Part shown: positions 34,071 to 42,706 of the stretch, piece by piece
Position numbering within the stretch: the first letter of the stretch is position 1
How the letters are laid out: the number at the start of each line of letters is the position of its first letter
NCBI RefSeq assembly: GCF_000478275.1
Contig: NZ_ASJB01000097.1
Location: 62,001 to 126,000 of the forward strand
Length of the DNA: 64,000 nucleotides
Direction of reading: 5' to 3'
Source: Amycolatopsis orientalis DSM 40040 = KCTC 9412
GTDB lineage: Bacteria; Actinomycetota; Actinomycetes; Mycobacteriales; Pseudonocardiaceae
The notes under the pieces: generated by a model
What the model saw: the letters and a program-made list of their open reading frames with translations, nothing else
What the model was told of the DNA's origin: nothing
The model's database searches: none
Program-made: the position numbers and the translations under genes

Positions 34071-35958
34071 TCACCAGCAGGTTGTAGCCGAACATCTGGT
34101 GCAGGGTGACGCCGGGCAGCATCTCCGGGCCGGTCGTACTGCTCAGCAGCAGCACGGCCATCAGCCCGGTGGCCGCGCCGACGAAGGCCAGCAGGAGTTC
34201 GTGCACCAGTCCGGTGACCACGTCGCGGTCGCGTTCGTCGGAGAACAGCCGGACGTTGACCGAAAGCCTGCCCTGTTCCAGCGCCTCGCCGATCCGGTCG
34301 ACCCGGCGGGGCAGGCGGCGCAGCACCGGCAGGAGCGCCAGCAGCTCGTGGGTGGCGGTGGAGCGCAGCGATTCCGGGCGCAATCCGGCACCCACCTGCT
34401 CGGCGGCGTAGGCGCGGGATTCGACGACGATGTTGAATCCCGGCGCCAGCGCGGCCAGCGTTCCCTCCAAAGTGGCCAGTGCGCGGAACACCGCGGCGAT
34501 CGGCGGCGGCACGCTGAGCCGGAAGTCGGCGATGACCCGGAACAGGTCGGTGAACATGTCCAGATCCGGGGCCTGTCCGTGGTTGAAGTGCTTGGCCACC
34601 AAGGCGCCCAGCGCCCGCTCCAGCCGCCGCTCCTCGATCTCGTCCGGCCGGTCGACGATCTCCAGCAGGCCGTCGCGCAACGCGGCCGGGTCGCCGCGGT
34701 CGAGGGCGAGGAGCAGGTTCCGCAGCCCGCCGCGCAGCCCGGAGTCGAGCCGTCCGACGGAGCCGAAGTCGAGCAGGCCCAGCCTGCCGTCGGTGAGCAG
34801 CAGGACGTTGCCGGGATGCGGATCGGCGTGGAAGACGCCACTGCCCATCACCTGTCCGAGCACACAGCGCAGCATCGACCGCGCGAGCTTGGCCCGTTCC
34901 GCGGCCGGGACCTGCTCCCGGGCGGAGGCGAGCGGCTTGCCGTCGAGGCGCCGCATCACCAGCACGCGCTCGGTGGACAGTTCTTTGTGGACGGACGGCA
35001 GAGCGACCTCGTCGCCGGCGTAGGCCGCGGCCACCGCTTCGATGTTCCTGGCCTCGGTGCGGAAATCGAGTTCCTCGACCAGCGCGTCGGCGAAGCCTTC
35101 GGCGAGGTCGACGACGCCGAGGGAACGGGCCCAGCCCGCACGCCGGTCCAGTGCGGCCGCCACACGGCGGACGATGTCGAGGTCCCGCTCGACGAGCGAC
35201 TGCACTCCGGGCCGCTGCACCTTGACGACCACTTCCCGCCCATCGCGCAGCTTCGCCCGGTAGACCTGCGCGATCGACGCGGCCGCGATCGGCTCCGGAT
35301 CGAACTCGGCGAAGATCTCTTCCGGGTTCCCGCCCAGTTCTTCCCGCAGCACCGTCGCGACCTCGTCGGCGTCGGCGAAGGCCACCTGGTCCTGGAGTTT
35401 GCCGAGTTCGTCGATGAACACCGGCGGCAGCAGATCCGACCGCGTGGAGAGCAGCTGGCCGAGTTTCACGAACGTCACGCCGCCCTCCTCCAGCGCGCGT
35501 CGCAGCGATCGCGCCAGTTTGGCGTGCCGGACCTGGGCGAGGCCGGGTTCGCGACGGCCGGTGAGGTAACGGCCGAGGCCGTGCTTGACCGCGATCCGGG
35601 TGATCTGCGAGTAGCGCCGCGTCCGGGCCGCGCGACGGCGCAGCGAGCGGATCCTGCCGATCACCCCTGGTCCGGAACCCGACGGCAGGACGAACTCCGC
35701 GACGAACAGGAAGATCAGGGTCGCCAGGAAGGCGCCGCCCGCCACCGGGATGACCAGTCCGGCGAAGGCGCCCCCTGCGTACATCGGCCGGGGGAACGCG
35801 CTGAGGATGCCACCCGCGACGAGCCAGCCGAAACCGGCGGCGCACAACGCGCGGAGCACGCCGATCCGCACACCGAGCACGCGGCGGGCGGCGACCACGA
35901 GCGGCCACAGCATGAGCGCGTAGGCGGGCAGGCTGAGCAGGCCGAGCAGCAGGTTCAT
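33994..35958 (-). CDS. ABC1/UbiB-family atypical kinase-like protein
   Basis: A 654-residue protein of the AarF/UbiB atypical kinase family, associated with quinone or other isoprenoid lipid metabolism. The N-terminal 100 residues contain three or four hydrophobic helices, unlike E. coli UbiB, which has its membrane helices at the C terminus. The kinase-like core has the diagnostic FVKLGQLLSTRSDLLP (KxGQ) motif, the alanine-rich loop AAASIAQVYRA, VVVKVQRPG with the ATP-contacting lysine, FHADPHPGNVLL and the DFG equivalent LLDFGSVG. Two hydrophobic segments lie near the C terminus. The 3' end overlaps the convergent signal-peptidase homologue. Confidence 0.9.
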   Translation of the reverse strand: MNLLLGLLSLPAYALMLWPLVVAARRVLGVRIGVLRALCAAGFGWLVAGGILSAFPRPMYAGGAFAGLVIPVAGGAFLATLIFLFVAEFVLPSGSGPGVIGRIRSLRRRAARTRRYSQITRIAVKHGLGRYLTGRREPGLAQVRHAKLARSLRRALEEGGVTFVKLGQLLSTRSDLLPPVFIDELGKLQDQVAFADADEVATVLREELGGNPEEIFAEFDPEPIAAASIAQVYRAKLRDGREVVVKVQRPGVQSLVERDLDIVRRVAAALDRRAGWARSLGVVDLAEGFADALVEELDFRTEARNIEAVAAAYAGDEVALPSVHKELSTERVLVMRRLDGKPLASAREQVPAAERAKLARSMLRCVLGQVMGSGVFHADPHPGNVLLLTDGRLGLLDFGSVGRLDSGLRGGLRNLLLALDRGDPAALRDGLLEIVDRPDEIEERRLERALGALVAKHFNHGQAPDLDMFTDLFRVIADFRLSVPPPIAAVFRALATLEGTLAALAPGFNIVVESRAYAAEQVGAGLRPESLRSTATHELLALLPVLRRLPRRVDRIGEALEQGRLSVNVRLFSDERDRDVVTGLVHELLLAFVGAATGLMAVLLLSSTTGPEMLPGVTLHQMFGYNLLVISALVGLRLLFVVFRRTGQRSRSPR

Positions 35959-35971
35959 GCCGACGAGGACA

Positions 35972-37189
35972 TCACGCGCGGCCCGCGCGGGATTCCCGCT
36001 CCGGCGGGACGGAACTCACCCTTGAGAGGGAACGGAGCCCGAAGTTGTAGGTCGCCCTCGCCTCCGTGGGCGCGAACAGGAGGCCGAGGACGGCCATGGC
36101 GGCCGCCGCGAGGAATCCGGCGCGGAGATCGATGAGGTCGCCGAGGAAACCGATCAGCGGCGCCCCGGCGGCCTGTCCGAGCGCCAGCAGCAGGAAGGCC
36201 ACGCCGACGCCGAACGCGGGCGAGCCCGGATAGGCCCTGGTACCCCACAGGATCAGCACCCCGGTCAGTCCGATGTAGACGGCCCCGAAGAGCGCCGCCG
36301 CGATGATCAGCGCCGGGAGGGACCGGGTGGCGAGGGCGAAGAGCGCCGTGGCGGCGGCGAACAGGATCATCCCCGCCGACCAGGCCCGGCGCAGCCCCGC
36401 CCGGGAGGTCAGCTCGGCGGTGAACGCGCCGGCCAGGCCGACGGCGCCGAGGACGATCCACACCACGGTCGACTCGGTCTCGCCGAGTCCGCCGACGCTC
36501 ACGGCGATGTCGCGGCCGAACGTCCAGACGGCCGCGCTGGCCAGGCCCAGTGTCGCGGCGGCGGGCAGCAGCCGCCTGGTGGACGGCGGGAACAGCGGCA
36601 CCGGCAGCCCGTGCTCGCGGCGCTCCCTGACCGGCGGCACGACGCGGGCGATCCACGCGGTCACCAGCGCGGAGGCCGCGGCGAAGGCCCACCAAGCCAG
36701 CCGCCAGTCGCCGACGGCGAGCAGCGAGACCGGTCCGGAGACGAGCACGCCGAGTCCGGTTCCGGCGTTCACCACGGCCTGGGCCCGGTCGCGGCGGTTC
36801 GCGCGGACGACACGTGAGACCGCGTCGGCGAGCGAAGGGGAGGCCAGGCCGGTGCTGGCTCCGGCGAGGACGACGCCCACGGCGAGGACGGCGGCGTTCG
36901 GGGCGGCCGCGATCAGGGCGGTCCCCGCGGTCGCGGTCGTCCCGGCGGCGAGGGCGCCCGCCCGCGCGCCCCAGCGGGCCGTGACGGCGGTCGAGGCGAT
37001 CACGGCGAGGCAGTACGCGACGTAACTGCCCGACGCGATGGTGCCGAGCGTGCCCCCGTCGAGGCCGAACTCCGCCCGGAGGGCCGGCGCGAAGAGGCCG
37101 TACGCGTACCTCGCGAGTCCGTATGAGACCGCGATCAGCGACAACCCCGCCGCGGTGAGGGTCAGCTCGCGTTTGTACGAAGAAACCAT
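35972..37189 (-). CDS. Major facilitator superfamily transporter
   Basis: A 405-residue MFS permease with twelve predicted transmembrane helices. The loop 2-3 motif is reduced (VTARWGARAGALAAG), and a central cytoplasmic loop (VVPPVRERREHGLP) separates the halves. It resembles the YbfB/AraJ-type efflux group, but no substrate is visible. It is divergently transcribed from a TetR regulator across an 89-bp region containing a perfect 18-bp palindrome. A TetR-repressed efflux pump is therefore the natural inference. It ends 13 bp before the start of the UbiB gene. Confidence 0.9.
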   Translation of the reverse strand: MVSSYKRELTLTAAGLSLIAVSYGLARYAYGLFAPALRAEFGLDGGTLGTIASGSYVAYCLAVIASTAVTARWGARAGALAAGTTATAGTALIAAAPNAAVLAVGVVLAGASTGLASPSLADAVSRVVRANRRDRAQAVVNAGTGLGVLVSGPVSLLAVGDWRLAWWAFAAASALVTAWIARVVPPVRERREHGLPVPLFPPSTRRLLPAAATLGLASAAVWTFGRDIAVSVGGLGETESTVVWIVLGAVGLAGAFTAELTSRAGLRRAWSAGMILFAAATALFALATRSLPALIIAAALFGAVYIGLTGVLILWGTRAYPGSPAFGVGVAFLLLALGQAAGAPLIGFLGDLIDLRAGFLAAAAMAVLGLLFAPTEARATYNFGLRSLSRVSSVPPERESRAGRA

Positions 37190-37205
37190 CAGTTCTCCTC
37201 CAGAT

Positions 37206-37223
37206 GTATACCGATCGGTATAC
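37206..37223. promoter_or_regulatory. TetR operator O1 in the MFS promoter
   Basis: GTATACCGATCGGTATAC is a perfect 18-bp palindrome 16 bp upstream of the MFS start codon. It is the expected size and symmetry for a TetR-family dimer. A second related site lies at 37257. Confidence 0.8.
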
Positions 37224-37256
37224 CTGTGGAGTGTTCCCGCATTTCACGCTCGGGTC

Positions 37257-37270
37257 AACCGATCGGTATA
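37257..37270. promoter_or_regulatory. TetR operator O2 next to the tetR start
   Basis: AACCGATCGGTATA shares the ACCGATCGGTATA right part of the perfect site at 37206 but has a degenerate left end. It lies 8 bp before the tetR ATG, so it would mediate autorepression. The two site centres are about 49 bp apart. Confidence 0.65.
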
Positions 37271-37278
37271 GTCGAGGC

Positions 37279-37836
37279 ATGCTGACCCCCGCCGGCGAGC
37301 GTGTCCTGAGTGCCGCGAGCAAGCTCTTCTATCGGGAGGGCCTGAACGCGGTGGGCGTCGCGGCCGTGGCCGAGGCCGCCGGTGTCACGAAGAAGACGTT
37401 GTACGCGTGCTTCGGATCGAAGACGGAGCTCACGGTCGCTTATCTGCGGCGGCGCCATGACGTCTGGTGGGCGTATCTCGAAGAGCGGCTGGCCGAAGCC
37501 TCCCCGCCTCGCGCGCTCGTGGTCTTCGACGCCTACATCGACCATCCCGGGCTCGGCAGCGATCGGGGCTGCGCGTTCCTGAACGCGGCCGCCGAACTGA
37601 CCCCCGGGCATCCCGGGCTCGACGTGATCCGGCGGCACAAGGCCGCGGTGCGGGCGAAGTTCGCCGAGCTCCTCCGCGAGGACGCGCCGCGCGCCGCCGA
37701 TCCGGAGCGGCTCGCGGAGCAGCTCTTCCTCCTGCTGGAGGGCGCCGTGGCGCATACCGGCATCGACGGCGACGCGCACCGGGTCGCCCTGGCGCGGGAG
37801 ATCGCGGAGACCCTCGTGAGTGGTAATGACGGTTAG
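37279..37836 (+). CDS. TetR-family regulator of the divergent MFS gene
   Basis: A 185-residue TetR/AcrR-type repressor. The N-terminal HTH is at about residues 5-50 (GVAAVAEAAGVTKKTLYACFGSKTELTVAYL), and the C-terminal ligand domain resembles those of LmrA/YxaF-like regulators. The ATG at 37279 is just inside the second operator. An upstream in-frame codon at 37204 would start within the operators and is rejected. The last seven residues (LVSGNDG) and the TAG stop are encoded by the left arm of a family A palindrome, so the C terminus appears to have been set by palindrome insertion. It should repress itself and the MFS transporter. Confidence 0.9.
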   Translation: MLTPAGERVLSAASKLFYREGLNAVGVAAVAEAAGVTKKTLYACFGSKTELTVAYLRRRHDVWWAYLEERLAEASPPRALVVFDAYIDHPGLGSDRGCAFLNAAAELTPGHPGLDVIRRHKAAVRAKFAELLREDAPRAADPERLAEQLFLLLEGAVAHTGIDGDAHRVALAREIAETLVSGNDG

Positions 37837-37860
37837 AACCGTCTTTACCACTCACGAGGG
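37811..37860. terminator. Family A palindrome overlapping the tetR stop codon
   Basis: Two 24-base arms around AG, with one mismatch (CTTTACC instead of CATTACC in the right arm). The tetR stop codon TAG lies at its centre, and the right arm ends 7 bp before the next gene. It is the only family A copy that enters a coding region. Confidence 0.75.
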
Positions 37861-37867
37861 AAAACGC

Positions 37868-39097
37868 ATGCGAGTCTTCGGCCCGCTCACGGATCGGGCG
37901 ACCTACCGCCGGTGGGTGTACTTCATCCTCGGCGGTGCCCTGAGCGTGCCGTATCTGCTCTTCGCCGCCGTCATCGTGCCCTCGCTGCTGCCACTCGCCA
38001 CGACGATGGAGTACGGGGTGATCATCGGGCTGGTCGTGGTGGCCCTCGTGATGATCGCGTCGTCGTTCCTCCCCGCCGTCCGGGTGCTGGAGGGCGCGGC
38101 CGTGCGGGAACTGCTGGACGACCCGGTGCCGGGAGCGACCTTCGGGCCGGCGGGAAGCTGGCCGGTCCGGCTGCGGTCGAGCGCGATGTTCCTGCTGCAC
38201 GTCGGGACCGGCTGCGTGGTCAGCCTGATCAGCCTGGTCGTCCCGGTGGTCTTCGGGTTCGCGGTCGCGGCGCCGTTCACCGGCCGGATCGCCCTGTCCA
38301 CCGAGAACCCGATCCTGGTGCCCGAAGGCTGGGCGAGCGCGTGGATCCCGGCGGTGCTTTTGCTCGGTCTCGTGGCGCTGGCGTACGGCGTCTGGATGGC
38401 CGGTGCGGTGCTGACCCGCTGTGCCCGGAGCCTGCTGGGCGTCTCGGCCGCCGAACGGATCGCCGAACTGGAGAAGCGCACCGAACAGCTCGCCGAACGC
38501 AACCGGCTGGCGCGGGAGCTGCACGACTCGGTCGGGCACGCGCTCAGCGTCGTGACCATCCAGGCCGGGGCCGCGCGCCGGACCCTGCGTGCCGATCCCG
38601 ACTTCACCGAGCAGGCGCTCACCGCGATCGAGGACTCCGCCCGCGCCGCGCTCGACGATCTCGACCACGTTCTCGGGTTGCTGCGGGAGGAGACGTCGTC
38701 GAGGACGCCGCAGTCCGGACTGGGAGAGCTGCCGTCGCTGATCGAGGCGACCCGGCTGGCGGGCGCGGAGGTGTCGGCCGAGGTCCGCGGCGAACCGTCG
38801 GCTGTGCCGCCGGTCGTCTCCCGCGAGGCCTACCGCATCCTGCAGGAATGCCTGACGAACGCGTTGCGGCACGCCGGTAAGGTTCCGGTGACGGTGCTCG
38901 TCGACGTCGGGCCGGAGCTGGTGCGGCTGCGGGTGTCCAACCCGCTCGGTGCCGCAGCGCCGTCACGGGACGGGGGCGGCCGGGGGCTGCGGGGGATGGC
39001 GGAACGGGTGGACGTGCTGGGCGGCACGATCACGGCGGGCCGCGCGGACGGACTGTGGAAGGTCGAGGTGGCGGTGCCATGGGGGAACCGGCGATGA
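37868..39097 (+). CDS. Two-component sensor histidine kinase (HisKA_3)
   Basis: A 409-residue membrane sensor kinase of the NarL/LiaS type. It has two pairs of hydrophobic segments (about 17-45 and 50-70; 105-135 and 158-183), a short linker helix, and the HisKA_3 domain with phospho-acceptor H219 in ARELHDSVGHALSVV. An HATPase_c domain follows, with ECLTNALRHAGKVPVTV and GGGRGLRGMAERV. The ATG at 37868 lies just after a palindrome; the open frame upstream of it is encoded by the palindrome and is not real. Its stop overlaps the response-regulator ATG (ATGA), so the two form a cognate pair. The signal is unknown. Confidence 0.93.
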   Translation: MRVFGPLTDRATYRRWVYFILGGALSVPYLLFAAVIVPSLLPLATTMEYGVIIGLVVVALVMIASSFLPAVRVLEGAAVRELLDDPVPGATFGPAGSWPVRLRSSAMFLLHVGTGCVVSLISLVVPVVFGFAVAAPFTGRIALSTENPILVPEGWASAWIPAVLLLGLVALAYGVWMAGAVLTRCARSLLGVSAAERIAELEKRTEQLAERNRLARELHDSVGHALSVVTIQAGAARRTLRADPDFTEQALTAIEDSARAALDDLDHVLGLLREETSSRTPQSGLGELPSLIEATRLAGAEVSAEVRGEPSAVPPVVSREAYRILQECLTNALRHAGKVPVTVLVDVGPELVRLRVSNPLGAAAPSRDGGGRGLRGMAERVDVLGGTITAGRADGLWKVEVAVPWGNRR

Positions 39098-39747
39098 GCA
39101 TCGGCGTGCTGCTGGTCGACGACGAACAGCTCATCCGCGCCGGGCTGCGGGCGATCGTCGCCGCCGAACCGGATCTGGAGGTCGTGGGCGAGGCGGCCGA
39201 CGGCGCGGAGGTGCCGGGCCTGGTCTCGCGGTTCCGCCCCGACGTCGTCCTGATGGACGTCCGGATGCCGTCGATCGACGGAATACAGGCGACCGCCCAT
39301 CTGATGTCCACTCTGGACAATCCGCCGAAGGTGATCGTGGTGACCACCTTCGAAAACGATGACTACGTCTACGACGCCCTGCTCGCGGGCGCGAGCGGGT
39401 TCCTGCTGAAGCGGACCCGGCCCGAGGAGATCGTCGCGGCGATCCGGACCGTCGCAGCGGGGGAGTCCCTGCTGTTCCCGGCCGCGATCCGGCGGCTGGC
39501 CGCGCTGCAGGCGAAACGGGGCCCGCAGGACGGTCTCGCCGGCGCCGGGCTCACCGAACGCGAACGCGAGGTGCTGCGGCTGATGGCGGGTGGACTGTCC
39601 AATGTGGAGATCGCCGGGGAGCTGTATCTCGGCGTGCAGACGGTGAAGACGCATGTCGGGAACATTCTCGCGAAACTCGGCGCGAGGGACCGGACACAGG
39701 CGGTCATCAAGGCCTACGACACCGGATTCGTCACCCCGGCCGGCTGA
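39094..39747 (+). CDS. NarL/FixJ-family response regulator
   Basis: A 217-residue two-domain response regulator. The receiver domain has the acidic pocket VDDEQ, the phospho-acceptor D55 in VLMDVRMPS, and a conserved lysine in FLLKRTRP. The C-terminal LuxR-type HTH shows LTEREREVLRLMAGGLSNVEIAGELYL and TVKTHVGNILAKLGARDR. The ATG at 39094 overlaps the kinase stop; a start at 39079 adds only five residues. Target genes cannot be deduced, but the serine hydrolase gene 18 bp downstream is in the same direction and could belong to the same unit. Confidence 0.94.
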   Translation: MSIGVLLVDDEQLIRAGLRAIVAAEPDLEVVGEAADGAEVPGLVSRFRPDVVLMDVRMPSIDGIQATAHLMSTLDNPPKVIVVTTFENDDYVYDALLAGASGFLLKRTRPEEIVAAIRTVAAGESLLFPAAIRRLAALQAKRGPQDGLAGAGLTEREREVLRLMAGGLSNVEIAGELYLGVQTVKTHVGNILAKLGARDRTQAVIKAYDTGFVTPAG

Positions 39748-39765
39748 ACGCGGTAGGGTTCCGAA

Positions 39766-40803
39766 GTGGATACCAACGTCAATCGTCGTCGCCTGCTGGG
39801 GCTGGGCACGGTCGCCGCCGCGGGCGCTGTGCTCGGGACGACGCAAGTCGCTCACGCCGTCGAAGAGTCCGAAGCGGACACTGCCGCCCCCGACGCCTCG
39901 GCCGCCGCCCGCCGGATTTCCGAGGCCTACACAAGGGAAACCGCCAAAGCGGGCGGAACCTGGTCGTCGTACGTCAGTGTCGCGGACGCCGCCGGGAACC
40001 TGGTGCCCGCCGTCGCCGAGCGGGCCGACGAGGTCGTCGAGGCCTACAGCGTCAACAAGATCGCCGTCGCCTCCGCGGTGCTCGACAAGATCGATCGCGG
40101 CCTGCTCACTTTGGACCAGCGCGTCGAGGTCACGGCCGACATCGTCATCAAGGACACCGACGGCATCTTCGGACTCGACGGCGCGTACCCGAGTTCGGTG
40201 ACCCTCGGGCACGCGATGGCCGCGCTGCTCACGCTTTCCGACAACACCGCCGTGCGCCTGTGCGGGCTGGTCTGCTCGGCCGCGGAGGTCAACGAGATCC
40301 TGCGCGGCAAGGGATTCGTGCACACCCAGGTCGTCCCGGTGGCGAACCCGAACCGCTTCTTCCTCGGCAAGACCACCCCGGCCGAGACGCACACGCTGCT
40401 CCGGAAACTGGTCGGCGGGACGCTGCTCTCGGCGAAGTCCACCGAGTACCTGCTGACCATCTTGCGTTCGCTCAGCGCCTTCACCGACGGTGTTCGGCTC
40501 AACCTGACGTCGGCGGAGAGGCTGCGGGTCGCCACGAAGGCGGGCTGGTTCAAGGACGGGCGCAACGAGGCCGGGGTGATGTTCAGCGCGGACGGCAAGC
40601 CGATCCTCACCTACGCGCTGTTCGCCTCCGGCGAGTTCGCGGGCGACCCGGCGGTGAACAAGGACGACTACGCCGCGACGCATCCGGCGCTGAAGGCGCG
40701 GGCGAAGCTCGGGAAGACGATGTTCCGCTCGGTCGAAAAGCTGACCGCGGTCACGGCCCGTACCTACGCGACCGCTCCGTACCGGGCCTCCAACGGCGGC
40801 TGA
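39766..40803 (+). CDS. Tat-exported class A beta-lactamase-like serine hydrolase
   Basis: A 345-residue secreted protein of the beta-lactamase/penicillin-recognising fold. The N terminus NRRRLLGLGTVAAAGAVLG is a twin-arginine-type signal with cleavage likely after VAHA (near residue 31). Active-site motifs are SVNK (S95-K98, the SxxK box), SDN (S158-N160) and KAG (K258-G260). The omega-loop glutamate motif ExxLN of true class A beta-lactamases is not apparent; KTTPAETHTLL occupies the following region. So it may be a DD-peptidase-like or other serine hydrolase rather than an antibiotic-inactivating enzyme. It follows a two-component system. Its stop lies at the edge of a three-armed palindrome. 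Confidence 0.85.
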   Translation: MDTNVNRRRLLGLGTVAAAGAVLGTTQVAHAVEESEADTAAPDASAAARRISEAYTRETAKAGGTWSSYVSVADAAGNLVPAVAERADEVVEAYSVNKIAVASAVLDKIDRGLLTLDQRVEVTADIVIKDTDGIFGLDGAYPSSVTLGHAMAALLTLSDNTAVRLCGLVCSAAEVNEILRGKGFVHTQVVPVANPNRFFLGKTTPAETHTLLRKLVGGTLLSAKSTEYLLTILRSLSAFTDGVRLNLTSAERLRVATKAGWFKDGRNEAGVMFSADGKPILTYALFASGEFAGDPAVNKDDYAATHPALKARAKLGKTMFRSVEKLTAVTARTYATAPYRASNGG

Positions 40804-40877
40804 AGGACGCTTTCGTCGCATAGGACGCGGCGATGGGCGCTTTCGTCGCATGTAATGCGGGGAAAGCGCCCTTCAGC
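40799..40877. terminator. Three-armed family D palindrome between convergent genes
   Basis: Two direct arms (GAAGGACGCTTTCGTCGCAT and GATGGGCGCTTTCGTCGCAT) followed by an inverted arm (ATGCGGGGAAAGCGCCCTTC). Either direct arm could pair with the last. It overlaps the stop codon of the serine hydrolase gene and abuts that of cysNC, so it probably terminates both. The layout matches the element at 32779. Confidence 0.7.
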
Positions 40878-42706
40878 TACTCCAGGAGGGCGAGGATCAG
40901 CGAGGCCATCGCGGCCGGATCGCCGTTTTCCGGGGTCAGCACCAGATCCGGTGACTCCGGCCGTTCATAGGGGGCGTCCACCCCGGTGAACCCGCTGATC
41001 TCGCCCGCCCTCGCCTTCGCGTACATCCCCTTGGGGTCGCGGTCTTCGCAGACCTCGAGGGGAGTGTCGACGAAGACTTCGAGGAACGGCAGCCCGGCCG
41101 CCTCGTGGGCGGCACGGGCGAGTTCGCGATCGGCCTGGTACGGGCTGATCAGCGAGACCACCGACACCACCCCGGCGTCGGCGAACAGTTTCGCGACTTC
41201 CGCGACGCGCCGGACGTTCTCGGCGCGGTCCGCCGGGCTGAAACCGAGGTTTCCGTTCAGCCCGTGCCGGAGATTGTCGCCGTCCAGCAGATACGCGGGC
41301 CTGCCGGAGGCGACCAGCCGCCGCTCCAGTTCCACGGCCACGCTCGACTTCCCGGACGCGGAAAGCCCGGTGAGCCAGACGGTGAGCCCGCGTGTCGCGC
41401 GTTCCGCCCTGGTGACCGCGGCGGTGTGCCAGACGACGTTCGACGCCGTCACACTCGGACCGGTGATCATGCCGGCCGCGACCGTCGCCCCGGACTGCTC
41501 GTCCACGAGCAGGAAACCACCGGTGGACCGGTTACGGCGGTAGGAATCGAACAGCAGCGGCCGCCGTGCGCGCAGCCTGATCCGGCCGATCTCGTTGAGG
41601 GACAGCGCTTTCGCGGTCTCGTCGCGGTGCAGGGTGGTGACGTCGAGCCGGTAGTCGAGATCGCGGATCTCGGCCTTGGTTTCGCTGGTGGTGTGCCGCA
41701 CGAGGTAGGTCGCCCCGGCTTTCAAGGTGTTCTTCTCGGCGAACCAGCACACCATCGCGTCGACGTCCCGGCCGGTGTGCGGACGGTTGCCGGGGCGGCA
41801 GATCAGGTCGCCGCGGCCGAGATCGAGGTCGTCGGCGAGTTCGATCGTGACGGCCTGCGAAGCGAAGGCTTCGGTGATCGTGGTGCCACCCGGGCCCCAG
41901 ATCGCGCGTACCGTCGTGGTGAACCCGGACGGCAGCACGGTGACCTCGTCGCCGGGTTTGAACACGCCGCCCGCGACGGTGCCCGCGTAACCGCGGAAAT
42001 CGCGGCTGTGCTCCCGGATCACGTACTGCACCGGGAACCGCGCGTCGACGAGATTGCGATCCGAGGCCACATGCACCTGTTCGAGATGATGCAGCAGGGA
42101 AGTCCCTTCGTACCAAGGCATACTGGCGCCGCGGTGGACGACGTTGTCGCCGTGCAGGGCCGACATCGGGACGAAGGTGAGGTCGTGCACCTGGAGCTTC
42201 ATGGCGAAGCGGCGGAAGTCCTCGCGGATCTCCTCGAAGCGTTCCTGCGACCAGTCGACGAGGTCCATCTTGTTGACGCACAGCACCAGGTGCGGGATTC
42301 CGAGCAGTGAGGCCAGGAACGCGTGCCGCCGCGACTGTTCGAGCACGCCTTTGCGGGCGTCGATCAGGATCAGCGCGAGATCCGCGGTGGACGCCCCGGT
42401 GACCATGTTCCGGGTGTACTGCACGTGTCCCGGTGTGTCGGCGATGATGAACTTCCGCTGGGGCGTGGCGAAATACCGGTGGGCGACGTCGATCGTGATG
42501 CCCTGCTCCCGTTCCGCGCGCAGGCCGTCGGTCAGCAGCGCGAGATTCGGGTACACCTCGCCGCGGGCGCGGCTGGTGCGTTCGATGGCTTCGAGCTGGT
42601 CGGTGAGCACCGTCTTCGCGTCGAAGAGCAGCCGTCCGATCAGGGTGGACTTCCCGTCGTCGACACTGCCCGCGGTGGCGATCCGGACAAGCTGCGAAGC
42701 GCCCAT
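40877..42706 (-). CDS. cysNC: Bifunctional sulfate adenylyltransferase subunit 1 / APS kinase (CysN-CysC)
   Basis: A 609-residue fusion. Residues 1-420 are a CysN GTPase, the regulatory subunit of ATP sulfurylase, with P-loop GSVDDGKSTLIGRLL (13-27), ADTPGHVQYTRNM (G3) and NKMD (G4). Residues from about 438 are the APS kinase CysC, with P-loop GLSASGKSS (447-455) and LISPYQADRELAR. The pair with CysD makes PAPS from sulfate and ATP. PAPS can feed either reductive assimilation or sulfotransferases; no APS/PAPS reductase or sulfite reductase gene is nearby, while a sulfotransferase gene lies 4.5 kb away. The ATG shares one base with the cysD stop. Confidence 0.95.
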   Translation of the reverse strand: MGASQLVRIATAGSVDDGKSTLIGRLLFDAKTVLTDQLEAIERTSRARGEVYPNLALLTDGLRAEREQGITIDVAHRYFATPQRKFIIADTPGHVQYTRNMVTGASTADLALILIDARKGVLEQSRRHAFLASLLGIPHLVLCVNKMDLVDWSQERFEEIREDFRRFAMKLQVHDLTFVPMSALHGDNVVHRGASMPWYEGTSLLHHLEQVHVASDRNLVDARFPVQYVIREHSRDFRGYAGTVAGGVFKPGDEVTVLPSGFTTTVRAIWGPGGTTITEAFASQAVTIELADDLDLGRGDLICRPGNRPHTGRDVDAMVCWFAEKNTLKAGATYLVRHTTSETKAEIRDLDYRLDVTTLHRDETAKALSLNEIGRIRLRARRPLLFDSYRRNRSTGGFLLVDEQSGATVAAGMITGPSVTASNVVWHTAAVTRAERATRGLTVWLTGLSASGKSSVAVELERRLVASGRPAYLLDGDNLRHGLNGNLGFSPADRAENVRRVAEVAKLFADAGVVSVVSLISPYQADRELARAAHEAAGLPFLEVFVDTPLEVCEDRDPKGMYAKARAGEISGFTGVDAPYERPESPDLVLTPENGDPAAMASLILALLE

